A stretch of DNA of 64,000 bases from Macrotrachela quadricornifera (GCA_022393335.1 JAJEKB010021543.1:2460254-2524253), one strand, 5' to 3'. Positions 1 to 11,739 are shown, counted from the first letter of the stretch. Translations and numbers: made by a program. The notes: generated from the sequence alone by a model not told the origin.

Positions 1-2
1 AA

Positions 3-200
3 AGTCCGAACTCAAAAGGGTTTGGACAGTTGGATGTGTTCCCTCGTAAGACATTAAAACGAACGACTAACAAAATGTCGATTATCACTGAGATAGAAAC
101 TGAACAACTACACAATCAGATTGTGTTACAAAATTTGAATGAAATAAACAGCAACATGAATGTCAATAGCGATTTCCAAAATATAATAACTAAATTTTAA
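3..200 (+). CDS. 3' end of an unidentified gene (partial)
   Basis: An open frame runs from the window edge to a TAA at 198-200, giving 65 residues without an internal stop. The tail is polar and Asn/Glu/Gln/Ile-rich and ends in ...FQNIITKF. Overlapping AATAAA signals at 344-353 would suit a 3' UTR of about 150 bases. No domain is recognisable. The frame has no start in the window, so it is either the last exon of a gene to the left or a chance open frame. Supported only by openness, codon look and the polyadenylation signal. Confidence 0.45.
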   Translation, partial: SPNSKGFGQLDVFPRKTLKRTTNKMSIITEIETEQLHNQIVLQNLNEINSNMNVNSDFQNIITKF

Positions 201-1230
201 ATGAACTCGTCTGCACTGTTATGCAATGCACATATTTAATTGTACCAATATTTACTGTGACTGTTCTAGCGTCACACATTAACTTCAGTTTATTATGTGC
301 AATCGAACTTGTAACAAAAATTTACTGTTAGTAATTGGTATTCAATAAATAAAATATCTGCAATGCAAAAGAAAAGTTGCCCATATGTTGCTCTGTATAT
401 GGGATTCAACTCAAAGAATTCCATACTTTTGTAGATCATAAAACAAGAGTATGGTAGATATGAATGTGATTGACATAAATAGAAGAGTTAGAAAGTAAGC
501 TACTTAGTTACTTATTCAGAGAAATACATAGGAATTAGAATGAATACATATACATATTTCAAAATAAGTACGAAAGATTCGTTAAGAAAAATCATGAAAA
601 CAAAAACAAGAATCAAAATCTATCTCTAGACAACCAACAACTATTCTACATATCGAACAGAGCTTTCGTTTCATTTTCTTCATAGGAAGAAGGAAAGAGA
701 AATTCAGAGAGAAAGTCTTCGAAAGCCAAAGAGAAACGACTCTCTCCTTTTTTCCAAAAAACAAGATACAGCTCTCAATTTGAACCTTCTTGGATTTTAC
801 TATCAAGTATGAGCATCGCTATGTTCCATACTATTGATTTGCACTAAAACGGTAGCATGAAACCTCAGATGAAAATAAATTTATTATTATAAAAAAGAAA
901 ATTTTCTTATATGATATTCAAAAAGCATCATTGTTATAAATAGTTGTTCTGCCGTTTATTCAATTTCATCACCACTATTGTCTTCATTCTCGGATGCATA
1001 TATTTTAATAATGTGCGCTTTTGGAAAAATGTAACAACAGTTGCTAATGCTATTTCTGACAAGTTGTTTTTTAGTCTTGTTTTGATTTGTTTGAGAGCAC
1101 TAGAACTGCATTCTCATTCATTAGACCTGATTGGAGAAGTTATTTGAATCTGGTCAAACTTGAACCATTCAAATATTAAATATCATCCATTGGTCGAAAT
1201 ATATTTAACAATGTCTAACAGACATAATTT
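201..1230. other. Intergenic, AT-rich, no gene seen
   Basis: Contains the probable polyadenylation signal of the gene ending at 200. The two short open frames at 582-806 (minus) and 944-1147 (plus) have no family resemblance or splice context and are not called. Confidence 0.5.
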
Positions 1231-1775
1231 CCCATGTCGTCAAAATCGCGGCACTTTTGGCGATTAATCGCAATTTTTAAAAAAATCGCCGATTAATCGC
1301 GATATAATCGACGATTTTTTTTAAAAATTGCGAGTAATCGTCCAAAATCGCGATTAATCGCCCAAAATCGCGATTTATCAGTCCGATAATCGTGAGATTT
1401 TATCGCGATTAATCGGCGATTTTCGCTCAACTTTTTCACCGGTAATATTAAGGGCAAATCACATGATATCGCTCATCTTTTCATGTTATTGTATCCGTAG
1501 CTCTATCTGCTCTTGTACTTAAGCTTTTTGGCTCTGTTATTCGCTCTTTTTCTATCGATTATTTTTTTTATCTGCCAATTTGACTCTCTTTTGGGAGAAG
1601 AAACATGAAGAAAATGAACTTGAATAGGCTCTACGATAGCCTGTCTGACGTCATCTTTCGATTTTAGCAAAGTCTTATCGTTTTTGATAAATCTTGATTT
1701 TGTTGAAAAAACTGACAAAAAATCGTCAGTTTTGGCGATTAATCGCCGATTTTCACGCGATTTTGATGACATGGG
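1231..1775. mobile_element. MITE with 20-bp terminal inverted repeats and CGATTAATCG arrays
   Basis: The ends are inverted copies: CCCATGTCGTCAAAATCGCG at 1231-1250 and, on the other strand, CCCATGTCATCAAAATCGCG ending at 1775 (19 of 20 match). Inside each end the palindrome CGATTAATCG or close variants recurs (near 1260, 1295, 1350, 1404 and 1738). The core at about 1440-1710 is unique and non-coding. No transposase is present, so the element is non-autonomous. No clear target-site duplication is visible, so the superfamily is unassigned and the exact ends could be a few bases off. Confidence 0.75.
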
Positions 1776-2530
1776 TTATCATCCGTTTTTTTTCACTGTT
1801 ATCACTTCGTTTAACACCATTCTTTACACTTTCTATTATAATATGCACTTGTAGTAATTCATACTTTAACTTTCGAAAAGATAATAGTGCTTCGTCGGTC
1901 CTTTCATATATATTCTGGTCAGTTCCTACATGTTTGTAACAGATCGGAGTACAATACAGAGTGTGTAAAAATATTTTTTCAAACGAGCAACATAATGATT
2001 TTATTTTAAATAATATCAATAATAAATTTTATACTAAATGAAAGCCCGTTAAAACTGAGATTTGTCGGTATTAAATAGTAAGGGTTCTGCCAAAATTTTT
2101 ATAACGAATACGTAGAGATTCCAGCAATACAATTGTGATAACCTATCGATAACGAGGCATTTCACAAGAATAATGCTTTTTTTTACAAAAATTAATAGAA
2201 GTATCATCGTGTTAACTATTTAGCATGATTCAATGCACAAGATAATATAATTTTTCTTCGCTCTATTATCTTTTTATCTTCTTGTTTCAAATACGAATGA
2301 CGGCATAACGCCGAAGCAATAGAAATAGCAAAGCAGTATTCATTTGTATTTATTGCAGGTCCCGTTTCATTTCAGTTATCGAACCATGGTTTTCCCACTT
2401 CTATTCTGTGTTAGAGAGAAACTTTTAAGGACGTGTAGAACATTATACACGAATGTTTCGCACTGTTTGAATTTCATATACAAAAACAATTGATCATTTT
2501 CATTAAGCAATTTATCTTTATTGTTTGACA
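1776..2530. other. Intergenic, no gene seen
   Basis: AT-rich sequence between the MITE and the transposase relic. It may include 5' flank of the transposon, but no inverted terminal repeat pair could be found around the relic. Confidence 0.4.
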
Positions 2531-3659
2531 ATGGCTGGTACTTATGATACAGAACAACAAAGAATTATCGAGAGAATCAAATGTGTTGCTTTTCGTGAAG
2601 CTCGGGATGCCGGTGCAACATTTATTAATCGACAGTGGATTGTAGACAAAATTCATAGTACTACTTGATTTGTTACAGAATGATGGGTAAAGTCATATGA
2701 TAATTGTTTTGCTGATTATTCCAAATCTGGTCGTAAATTTAAGCTATCAGATGTAAGTAGAAACCTTATCCATAGTGCAAATGGCGAACAAAGTAAAAGT
2801 ATTTACATTATGGTAACAGATATTGCAGAAAAACACAAGGAATATGCGGTTCCAAAAATAATTACCAATTATTGCCATAGAGAAGAATTAAAGCCATTTT
2901 ATGTTATTCCAAGAGCATTAAAAACAGAGGCTCATATTTCAAGCAGGCTATAGTTTTGTGGTTGGTTAAAAGATTGGACTCAAGAGAACTCTGTCCATCT
3001 TGCGCTATCGGATGAATTTTATGTTTGAATTATTAGCAGACCAAATTATCAGAACGATCGAGTTTAGGCAAAAAATATTAAAGATATCGAAAATGACGAA
3101 AAATATCGTTAAATGCTTAAAAACCAAGCAAACATTGACATTTTTATCATTTTCACTGCTAAAAGGTTGCATTGGGTACCTAAAGATAAAGGTGAATCGT
3201 GGTCTGATCAATATTTTCGTAATACTATTTTAATGCAACACATATTTTCATTCCTCAAAGATGAAGAAAATGTAATCGATATGGACGATGTCATACTTAT
3301 TCATGACAAGACACTATATATGCGAGCAAATATGACTCAACATTTACTTCAAGAAGATAACCTCAATTTTTGGGAAAACGACACCTTACCTGGAAATTCA
3401 CGTGATCTAAATACAGCTGAACATGTTGGAGCAATATTTAAAAACGAAGTGGAGCAAAAAATGCAATCAGAACCGAAAGATAGCCGTTATGGAGAAGAAA
3501 TATTAAAAAACACCTGTCATGTCTCTTGGCACGATAGAATCGAATACTGAGTTATTCGAAACTCTCTTATGTTCCTATCCATCACGTCTTCGTGCAGTAA
3601 GAGATGCTAATGGACGTCATACTGATTATTGGTTTTACTCATTAAGTCTGAAAAAATAA
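2531..3659 (+). pseudogene. Degraded Tc1/mariner-IS630-like DDE transposase
   Basis: A single frame from ATG 2531 to 3550 reads as a transposase interrupted by about six in-frame stops. The N-terminal part (FREARDAGATFINRQWI...) resembles a helix-turn-helix region. The C-terminal part (3113-3550) has the DDE_3 pattern: VILIHDKT where the second Asp block is expected, then GNSRDLNTAEHVGAIFKNEV matching the family's NSPDLNPIEnvW block. A frame change near 3550 is followed by a further homologous-looking stretch to the stop at 3657-3659. The stops and frameshift mean it is dead. No inverted terminal repeats were found, so the element may also be truncated. Confidence 0.75.
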
Positions 3660-4353
3660 ATCTACTTGATGTCATCCATCATCTTGAATCAGATTTAGTG
3701 CGCATTGCCTTCTGAAAGAAATTTTTTCACACTAAGACAGTGAAAATTTGTAGATATTTGTTATGTTTAATGTAAAAATGTTGGTAAAACTCTTGCCATT
3801 CAATACTGACATATTTCATTTTTGACGCGCTTTTATTTTATATAATAAAACATGTACATTTCAAATCGAGCAGATTCTGCTGTTTTTTTAGCGGGAAGAT
3901 ATAAATGAATTCAAATGGTGGTTGTTATTGTTCTTGTAAAAAAAGCATATCTACTTGACTTTGATACAAGTAGAACACTTCTTCTGAAAGTGTGACAATA
4001 TTCTGATGTAGAGGAATATTGTCCAGCTTTATCATATATAGAATTTAGTTCTTTTTTATGAATGAAAAATCGCAAAAGTACATTAAACGACAAAATCAAC
4101 GAAGTAATAGTAGAAAGGGTATTGGCAAATAGAAAAAAGCATAAAAAACATGACGATAATGAAAGCCGTGAGAGAAAGAGAAAATACTGAGTCGGCATGA
4201 TGTGGTAAAAATGTTGGAGAACGAAAAAAGCAGAGTCATTATGATGATGTCGTTTATATATATATGTATATATAACTGAATAAAAAGAAAGAAAACAAAT
4301 CAAATAACCAACTGTAATAGTTAACGATAACTATAACGGCAGTAAAAGAAAAA
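3660..4353. other. Intergenic, upstream of the SDR gene
   Basis: AT-rich. The minus-strand open frame at 3911-4303 is low-complexity and hydrophobic and is not credible as a gene. The last part is presumably the promoter and 5' UTR of the SDR gene. Confidence 0.4.
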
Positions 4354-5109
4354 ATGGGCAAACTTGATGGAAAAATTGCACTTATCACTGGTGGTTCAGA
4401 AGGTATTGGTCTCGCCACTGCTCAAGAATTTCTTGCAGAAGGTGCAGCTCATGTCTTTATTACTGGTCGACGACAAGATGCTCTTAATGAAGCAATTAAA
4501 AAACTTAATAGTAAGAAATTAACTGCAATTCAAAGTGATGTATCAAATATGGCCGATCTTGACAAGTTATACGATGTGATTAAAAAAGAAAAAGGCCATT
4601 TAGATATTCTCTTTGCCAATGCAGGAACATATACTACTGCAACGTTGGGCTCTATCACTGAAAAACATTATGATGATTTATTCAACATCAATGTGAAAGG
4701 GGTTTTATTCACTGTTCAAAAAGCATTACCAATATTTGCTGATGGCGGATCGATTATCTTGAATGGATCTATTTGTTCTGTCAAAGGATTTGCTAATAAT
4801 AGTGTCTACTGCGCTACAAAGGCTGCTCTCCGTTCCTTTGCTCGTTGTTGGACAGTTGATTTGAAAGAACGAAAGATTCGAGTAAATACTTTAAGTCCAG
4901 GACCAATAGATACATCCATATTTCATAAAAATACCAAAACAGAAGAAGAAGCGAAAGCTGCCAAGGACTCATTCGCTTCTGGAACAGTAATGGGTCGACT
5001 GGGTACAACCGATGAAATTGCCAAGGCTGCGATCTTTCTTGCTTCAGATGATAGTAGTTATGTAACTGGTATCGAACTTTTTGTTGATGGTGGTGCAGCA
5101 CAAATCTGA
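4354..5109 (+). CDS. Classical short-chain dehydrogenase/reductase (SDR)
   Basis: Encodes 251 residues, the usual size of a classical SDR; predicted NAD(P)-dependent oxidoreductase acting on an unknown alcohol or ketone. Visible motifs: glycine-rich cofactor loop TGGSEGIG (12-19), NAG (89-91), NVKG (113-116), catalytic Ser in GSI (139), YCATK with Tyr152 and Lys156, and SPGPIDT after strand 6. The C-terminus ends in ...YVTGIELFVDGGAAQI, typical of FabG/glucose-dehydrogenase-like bacterial SDRs. It is intronless, unlike most neighbours, and has no targeting signal, so it is probably cytosolic. Bacterial origin by horizontal transfer is an inference from the intronless, prokaryote-like sequence; a tree would decide. 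ATG 4354 places the cofactor loop at the normal distance from the N-terminus. Confidence 0.93.
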   Translation: MGKLDGKIALITGGSEGIGLATAQEFLAEGAAHVFITGRRQDALNEAIKKLNSKKLTAIQSDVSNMADLDKLYDVIKKEKGHLDILFANAGTYTTATLGSITEKHYDDLFNINVKGVLFTVQKALPIFADGGSIILNGSICSVKGFANNSVYCATKAALRSFARCWTVDLKERKIRVNTLSPGPIDTSIFHKNTKTEEEAKAAKDSFASGTVMGRLGTTDEIAKAAIFLASDDSSYVTGIELFVDGGAAQI

Positions 5110-5603
5110 AATCTTTATTTTCTCTATTGTAGTTATTAATTAAAATAAGTTTGTTGTGTTTGATATTTTGAATTTGTAATAAATATAATACGTCCGTTTA
5201 AGATGTTCTTTCTTAAACACTTTCACGAAATATTAAATCTTGGAAATAGGCCAAACCAGCAAAAGTCTTTTCAGTGAAGATTTTCAGCAAATAGTAAATA
5301 GTGAAAAAAGAATATTATACTCTATCAAATTCACGAAATAGAGAAATCAACTATTACAATGAGAAATTTAAACTATTATTCGAAAATTTTTAGTCACAAG
5401 CGTGAGTAATCCATGAAGAAATTTGTACAGATCAATTTGTTCTTGTTCATGACGTTTAATCAATGTTTCAATTTGTGCTCGGATGGTATAGGTCTTATTG
5501 CTTGACTTTTTTTGAACACCGCTATTTATTTTTCCTAGTTATTGACGAAAAGATAGTTCTTCTCGTTGTAAACATTCAAATAGGTGCCAAATGTTAGTAT
5601 GAT
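5110..5603. other. Intergenic, SDR 3' flank
   Basis: Holds AATAAA-like signals soon after the SDR stop (about 5178). No gene seen. Confidence 0.4.
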
Positions 5604-6181
5604 GCAGAGATGGGCAACTCCGGGGGTAAGCCACTCCAACTCCAGCTTGCTTTCAAAATCTCACTCTAACTCCAACTCCATTAGTTTCCTAAAACTCCAC
5701 TCCAACTCCAGCTTGCTTTCAAAATCTCACTCTAACTCCAACTCCATTAGTTTCCTAAAACTCCACTCCAACTCCAGCTTGCTTTCAAAATCTCACTCTA
5801 ACTCCAACTCCAACTCCATTATTTTTTTAAACTTCATTCTAACTCCACTCCAACTCCAGCTAAAAAAGTGTCAACTTCGGAGTTAACTCCAGCTCCACTT
5901 CAACTCCGTAGCAGGAATTGTCCATTTCTGCTTACAAAACATTAGGTTAGTTGGAGTTGAATCGGAGTTGGAAAAAGCAACAACTCCACTCCACTCCAAC
6001 TCCATTCAAGAATTAAAAATTTCAACTCCAACTCCTCCAACTTCAATTGACATCAAGTCCACTCCACTCCAACTCCGTCCAACAGTTCCAAAATTCAACT
6101 CCAACTCCACTCCAACTCTGGACGAAAAAGTGTCAACTCTGGAGTTAACTCCAACTCCGGAGTTGGAGTTGCCCATCTCTG
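5604..6181. mobile_element. hAT-like MITE filled with AACTCC arrays
   Basis: The ends are inverted: CAGAGATGGGCAACTCC at 5604 and its complement ending CCATCTCTG at 6181. CAGNGNTGGGCAA is a familiar hAT terminus. Flanks are AGTATGAT (5596-5603) and GTATGAT (6182-6188), i.e. a 7-bp perfect or 8-bp one-mismatch duplication, as expected for hAT. The interior is almost entirely short AACTCC/CCACTCC motifs in both orientations. Open frames across it (Ser/Asn-rich) are products of the repeat, not genes. Confidence 0.85.
5630..5830 (+). repeat. 66-bp tandem repeat, about three copies
   Basis: The motif AGCTTGCTTTCAAAATCTCA recurs at 5644, 5710 and 5776, exactly 66 bp apart, inside the hAT-like MITE. 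Each unit carries several AACTCC motifs. Confidence 0.9.
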
Positions 6182-7242
6182 GTATGATGCTTCTCAACTC
6201 AGCTATTAAATTTGTTGTGCCAGGCTAGATGATAGACGAAAACTACACATTCTCAGAAAAAAAATAGAAGACTACTTTCACAAAAGTTATTCGTACGAAA
6301 CTCAAGGTCTGATACATTCCAGTATTTTGTTGGCACACGTTTCAGCCATTTCTTCAGTTACATCCTTTTTAAGACGTTTGAAGGCTTCTTTCACTTGCTC
6401 ATGAGGAACAAGAGCAAGAGTCATTGTGCTGCGACAAGTTAAACATGTCTATTCATCATCAAGATACGTTGTAGAAAGACCAATCGATTGAATATGTTTA
6501 TAGAGGGATTGACAAAAATGAAAAAAGCATTCGTGATGCATTGCCTTGAGAAACTAGTAAAACACAAATTCAAGCAAATGATAAAATCAGGAGGTACACT
6601 TTTTGTTTCATAACTTTGATCAGAGATATTTCGAAGTTTGTCATGATGTGTTGTATATTTAAAGTATACACGTAGTGTTTTGGCTAAGGATACTAAAGCT
6701 CAAGAACCAGTTTTTAATATTTATTATAGATCTTAAAAAAAATGACTTAATTGGTAACTTGAGATCGTAACTAAAATTATGTAAATATAACTTTCGTTAG
6801 CTATGTTGTAGGTATTGGATAACGGGAATCTGATATATTTTCAAGTTTTTTTTTACCATTGTTACGAATTGTTAGGTGAATCTGCTAGATCTTTGACAAA
6901 TTTATAGGAATTTACTGCGTAGTTGATTGTAATCGGATTTTTAGTTTTTTTCACATAAGCTTTATTCAATAACGTTCGAAGATTAAATCAATATTTTGTT
7001 AGTGCTTATTCATTTACTTGGGGATCCTGTGATGTGTAAATAAACCTAATAGTTTTAGACATGGTAACTGATAGGCAATGAAAGACTTCAAGAGTCAGAC
7101 TGATTGAAGATTTGCTGGTAGTTACATTTTGAAGAACGACTTCTTTAGCACGACAGAGTCCCTCTAGATTTGTGCTCACATCTGAGGTAGTATATCACAG
7201 GACTTCTTTTTATCTATTCTTCCAATAAAAGATAGTCGTACG
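6182..7242. other. Intergenic, no gene seen
   Basis: AT-rich sequence between two transposable elements. No open frame with family resemblance. Its last eight bases (7235-7242, GTCGTACG) are the left target-site duplication of the next element. Confidence 0.4.
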
Positions 7243-7257
7243 CAAGGGGGAAACAGC

Positions 7258-7425
7258 TGATTCTGTGACCTTAGAATCAGATAGAATCACATAGAATCAC
7301 ATGGAATCATTCGGAATCAATAGAATCACTCAGAATCATATAGAATCACTCAGAATCACATGGAATCATGTAGAATCACATGGAATCATGTAGAATCACT
7401 TGGAATCACATAGAATCACTGAATG
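7258..7425 (+). repeat. Left subterminal GAATCA array
   Basis: About fifteen loose copies of a 10-11 bp unit (AGAATCACAT / GGAATCATGT / AGAATCACTC) run head to tail just inside the left end of the 4.5-kb element. Possible transposase-binding sites. Confidence 0.85.
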
Positions 7426-8341
7426 ACCGATCATGATTAATCATCAACAATAACTTCATTAAAATATTAACTCTTACAAGCTACATAGAATAACGATCTT
7501 TGTGGTCTAATCCAATGATTTTTTGATGGGAGTCAGTCAAAAAATCATTGATTGTACCAAAAAGAACCGGAGTAAGCAATTATTTGAAAGCATATCCCAC
7601 GACTAACTTTACCCCGGTTCTGATAGATTTCCTTCGAAAATGGTCACCGGACTAGGATACCGAATGTCTGGTTGCATTTTTCCTTCCGTTTTCTGAATCT
7701 TCTGTCCTCAATCGACTCATGCCTTCAGTCTGAAAGACACTTTATTAATTCAGATCGATGATGTTGATTTCAAGACTCGCCTAGAGCTTACGAGAACTGG
7801 ATGTTTCTTCAGTCAATTTGAATAGATTTTCACCTATTTCTTTTCACAATTATGCTGAAAAACATAAGAAGATGGAAGCAGTATTTTTTATTGGAGAGTG
7901 CGGGATTAGGCCTTTTCACTAGCCTGCCAATTTACCTTTGATAAACATTTGGAAAAACCATTGTATTCAGACGAGATCTATTCAAAAGATTAACCGTTTA
8001 TTGTCCGAATTTGTCGAAAGATATAGTTAACCTCGTTTCAGTAGCAGAGAAAATGACCGAGTTGAAATCAACGTTACCAATTCACAATACAGGAAATGTC
8101 GATAATATAGGAAATATAATGTTCACACTCCTAGACTGACTGTCATCAGTCTTTTCCAACGATTTTTGCACAATCTACGCACCTTTCCAACAAAAAATGG
8201 TCGAAAACTGGTAATTTACTGAAATTCAACAATGTCCTCTGTCAATATTCAGATCGATCAGTGCAACATTTCGATCACAATGAATTCAGTCGAAGACATT
8301 TGAGAATTTGATTGATTCCAAATCACAGAATCATGAGCAGT

Positions 8342-8814
8342 CATCCTATTCCGCGATGTTGAACATTAGGGAATCAGTTCCTTCAAGGAAACTAATTCCA
8401 CCGATTCCGAAATTGCATGAAATCTATAGAGACTTCGATTCCGGAATCAATTCCACCAATTCCTAGGATATCCGAAATCATTTTCAACTATTCCAAGTGA
8501 TTCCAGAATCGGAACTAATTCCATCAATTTCGGAATCGCTCGTGCATGTTTGAGATTAATCTGTAACAGCACTACCAAGCATGAGGGTGAAGGCGGGAAG
8601 CAATTCCAGAATCGGTACTGACTCTATCAATCCCGGAATCACAAGGAGTTCCTTACAATTTCGAGTAATTCCGGAATTACACGGAATTCATAGGAATTCC
8701 TTGTAATTTCGAGTAACTCAGGAATCGGAACTGATTTCATTAATTCCGGAATTGGTGGAATTGATCCCTGAGGCGAAACTAGTTCTGCAATGTGCAACAT
8801 CGCGGAATAGGATG
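8342..8814. mobile_element. Nested inverted-repeat element
   Basis: CATCCTATTCCGCGATGTTG at 8342 is repeated in inverse orientation ending at 8814 (one or two differences over about 25 bp). The interior is rich in GATTCC/GGAATT motifs in both orientations. It lies wholly inside the 4.5-kb element, so it probably inserted later. TA or no duplication at the ends; not resolved. The minus open frame at 8639-8860 is a by-product of the repeats. Confidence 0.65.
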
Positions 8815-10537
8815 TATTCTCCTTGATATTGTTCTCTCTCAGCATTTTACAGAACATCAACTAACGTGAGCGTCATAAAAAAATTTTGAGAGATTGAAAA
8901 CTAGTATTTAAGCGAGTTTTTAGTTGTATTTTTTAAAATATTGTTCCTCTAAAAAAATATCCTATGAAAGATATTTAGAGACTTAGAAATCGATTTTTGA
9001 ACTAACTTATACATTTAAACGTTTTAACCTTTTGGGGATGGTTGGCCCCTTAAGGAACCATGTTGATTCTCTGGTATTTGCAAACGCAAAGATTCTTATA
9101 TGAGATTAGTTTTTGTTAAATCATTTATTAGACACTTTTTTGGTATAATTCGGATTATAATTAGATTATTTTTTTCAATAATCAATAGTGAATAACAAAT
9201 ATAACATCGTTGATTTTCAGCGAAAATTTCGCTAGTCTAAAATCCTGCAAGAAACATTCCTGTCTCTACAAGAATATGGTTAGTTGATTTTACGAACGTT
9301 GAACTGTATCACATTTCAAAAAATTTCTAAAGACTCGTTCCCATAAAATTTTTTTTGTAGAATCGAAATTAAGATTGATTTATGATGAAATACACAGAAA
9401 AAAAGAATTTTCTTGCTCGAAAAAAATTCCGTCTCCAAAGGCCTAAAAACATGTTTCGCAAAGTTATCAGTGTAAAGAGATCAAAAATTTATTTTTTGAT
9501 CTATTCTATTTTAAATTTTACAGTTATATTTGCGGAGATATTATTCTAGAAAATATTTTTAATAATCATCTTATTCTATCACTAAGACACCGAATTTGAT
9601 TAATCTTGTAAGATATGACCAATCGACACAGATAGATGAAAATCGGATGATTGAATGCCAGGAGAGTTTACGATCCAATCCTTACTACTGCTATTTCAAT
9701 TAGATCCCGTGTAACCAATGCTACTTTATAATTCACAGATTCTATCAAATCCGACTACAAGATCCGATAAAATTCCAACATTATGGATTCTTGATCGATA
9801 GTTTATAATGAATTCTATGGGATTTTATATTGATACATAAAATTCCGATAAGAGTCAGATCGATTCCTTATGAAATCCGATAAGTCCGGATTGATAGACT
9901 GATCCACTCGTGCAGCGATGCTATCGTTCTACGAAAATATTGTTGAAATTCAATATTCTAGAGAGTTTTCAAAGAGATTTTAACTATAGTTTCATGGTTC
10001 ATATTATTTTTCTAACTCAAATTCATCATCTCTAGTTTTGTAAATTTTCGGTCAATATCGACCAGATATAGCTGATATCCTGTTGCAAGGATCAGATGTC
10101 GTAAAGATTAGGGAAAACCGAATAGAAAACGTGCACCTAACCTGTAGGTTGATTTCGACATGAGGAACTACCCGAAAGTAAGCCTGAAACGACAATCGGA
10201 ACTGGCACCAAACGTGTAATTCCTAAAATTGGTGAAAATCAAATCGATTCTAGTTGTTTCTCGTTGAGTACTTCATACCTGAAGGGCAAAGGGAAAATAT
10301 ATCTTAGCTTCTTGGTTTTGAATATTAATCATCCGAGAAATTTCGTAAATACCATCTGATTTCTGAAGCTTTCAAACTGGAGATATATAGTGTTTTTGAA
10401 TACAAATAATTCCATTGAAGCTACTGACCTGAGAACATTTCTAGCTGTCCAGTATCTATTAAATTTATAGCTTAGCGTGCCAGCAGACATACCATTTTGA
10501 AATGATGTGCATTCATTGTCTGACTGATGGTGCGTCT

Positions 10538-10838
10538 CTGTTATGAATGATATAGTTTGATTGCGTGCTGTAACTACTGATAGATCGATGTATGTTTCAA
10601 ATCATATGAAGTATCTCATATGATCTCTTTTGTAATTATCAGCTCTTTCAATGTTCTCTCTCTCTTTTCTTCTTTCTAATTTAACTATATTTATATCGTG
10701 TTCTTTTTCCTCTTCCTCTCTAGTATATAACCTCATGGTATATGTGAAATGAATACATTTGGATGTAGAACATAGTCAAATAAACATCGTGTTGTAAGAC
10801 ACTCAAAACCGCGTCTCCACTTGTCATCAACAGAATTA
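10538..10838 (+). repeat. Possible solo LTR
   Basis: Starts TGTTATG and ends CATCAACA (TG...CA, TGTTA-type ends), with a pyrimidine-rich middle, TATA-like AGTATATAA near 10721 and an AATAAA-like signal near 10779. No 5-bp target-site duplication could be found and no second copy lies in the window, so this is a weak call. Confidence 0.25.
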
Positions 10839-10984
10839 AATATATTTACCGTTACACTTGAGCATAAGGTGTCTTTCAATAATGTATGAAAAATTCTGAA
10901 AGATCGATCCTCCTCTAGGACTCTTGTTTTGAGTTGTAAATACTATATTAGAGTTTTAGCCTGTAACATGAAATAAACCAAAGA

Positions 10985-11247
10985 CTTGAATAACGATATA
11001 TTGATCTAAGATTTTCCCCATTGATCGTTCTATTTATGAGTAAAATTTTCTGAAAATTTCAGCTCAAAAGAACGTTTCTTTTCAAAAATATGAAAGACCT
11101 AAAAATCAGAATTTTTAAGAGAGGTAATTTTGCAGACTTTCATATCTTGGAAGGAAATGTTCTTTTGAATTGAAATTTTCACAAGAATTTACTCACAAAT
11201 AGAACGATCAGTAAGAAAAATCTTAAATCAATATGTCGTTATTCAAG
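10985..11247. repeat. 263-bp imperfect palindrome (fold-back)
   Basis: The arm starting CTTGAATAACGATATATTGA at 10985 is matched on the opposite strand by the arm ending at 11247. The pairing continues through TGATCGTTCTATTTATGAGT and CAAAAGAACGTTTC towards a centre near 11116. Arms of roughly 120 bp with scattered mismatches would give a long hairpin. Non-coding; likely a nested fold-back element in the 4.5-kb transposon. Confidence 0.8.
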
Positions 11248-11519
11248 ATTTCGGTATGTCCCGTACCATATGCTAAAGTTCCAAAAAAATACATACAACT
11301 AAGAACAAGAGACATAAAGGAAATTAATCTTATAGAATTTTCATATCTCATAGAGATCTACACGTTGCACGAAGGCCGAATTCGAAAGAGATAGGGCAGT
11401 TAAAAACGCTCCCTCATGCGGGCAATGGGTAAAATGACACTGGAAGTCTCTAATCTGAATATATCTCTATTTAGTTAGATGTTTGGAAAACTTTTTAATA
11501 CCAAATTGAAGTTTATGAT

Positions 11520-11710
11520 ATCTCATGGAATCAGACAGAATCACGTAGAATCATGTGGAATCACATAGAATCACGTGGAATCACATAGAATCACATAAAA
11601 TCATTTGAAATCGATGGAATCACTTAGAATCAATAGAATCACACAGAATCACTCGGAATCACTCAGAATCATTTAGAATCATTTGGAATCAATAGAATCA
11701 TGGAATCATG
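11520..11710 (+). repeat. Right subterminal GAATCA array
   Basis: About seventeen copies of the same GAATCA(CA/TG)(T/G)(A/G) motif as at the left end. They are in the same orientation on the plus strand, so the arrays are direct although the termini are inverted. Confidence 0.85.
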
Positions 11711-11739
11711 GGATCAGCTGTTTCCCCCTTGGTCGTACG

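Larger units (their letters stand above)
7243..11731. mobile_element. 4.5-kb non-autonomous element with perfect 8-bp TSD
   Basis: The left end CAAGGGGGAAACAGCTGAT (7243) is mirrored by the right end ATCAGCTGTTTCCCCCTTG (ending 11731). Both sides are flanked by the identical octamer GTCGTACG (7235-7242 and 11732-11739), a clean target-site duplication. Arrays of GAATCA-type motifs lie just inside both ends. No transposase-like open frame is visible in 4489 bp. The interior holds secondary structures that look like nested insertions (8342-8814, 10985-11247 and possibly 10538-10838). The 8-bp duplication points to hAT or another 8-bp superfamily; the TIR does not identify it further. Confidence 0.85.

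Noticed and set aside
944..1147. 67-residue hydrophobic plus-strand frame
   Set aside because: No splice sites, no family resemblance, AT-rich context; chance frame.
3911..4303. 130-residue minus-strand frame upstream of the SDR gene
   Set aside because: Low-complexity Ser/Leu/Phe translation of AT-rich DNA; overlaps the probable SDR promoter.
5584..6228. Ser/Asn- and Pro/Thr-rich frames on both strands
   Set aside because: Arise from translating AACTCC repeats of the hAT-like MITE.
8639..8860. 73-residue minus frame with IPELLEI repeats
   Set aside because: Translation of GGAATT/GATTCC repeats in the nested element.
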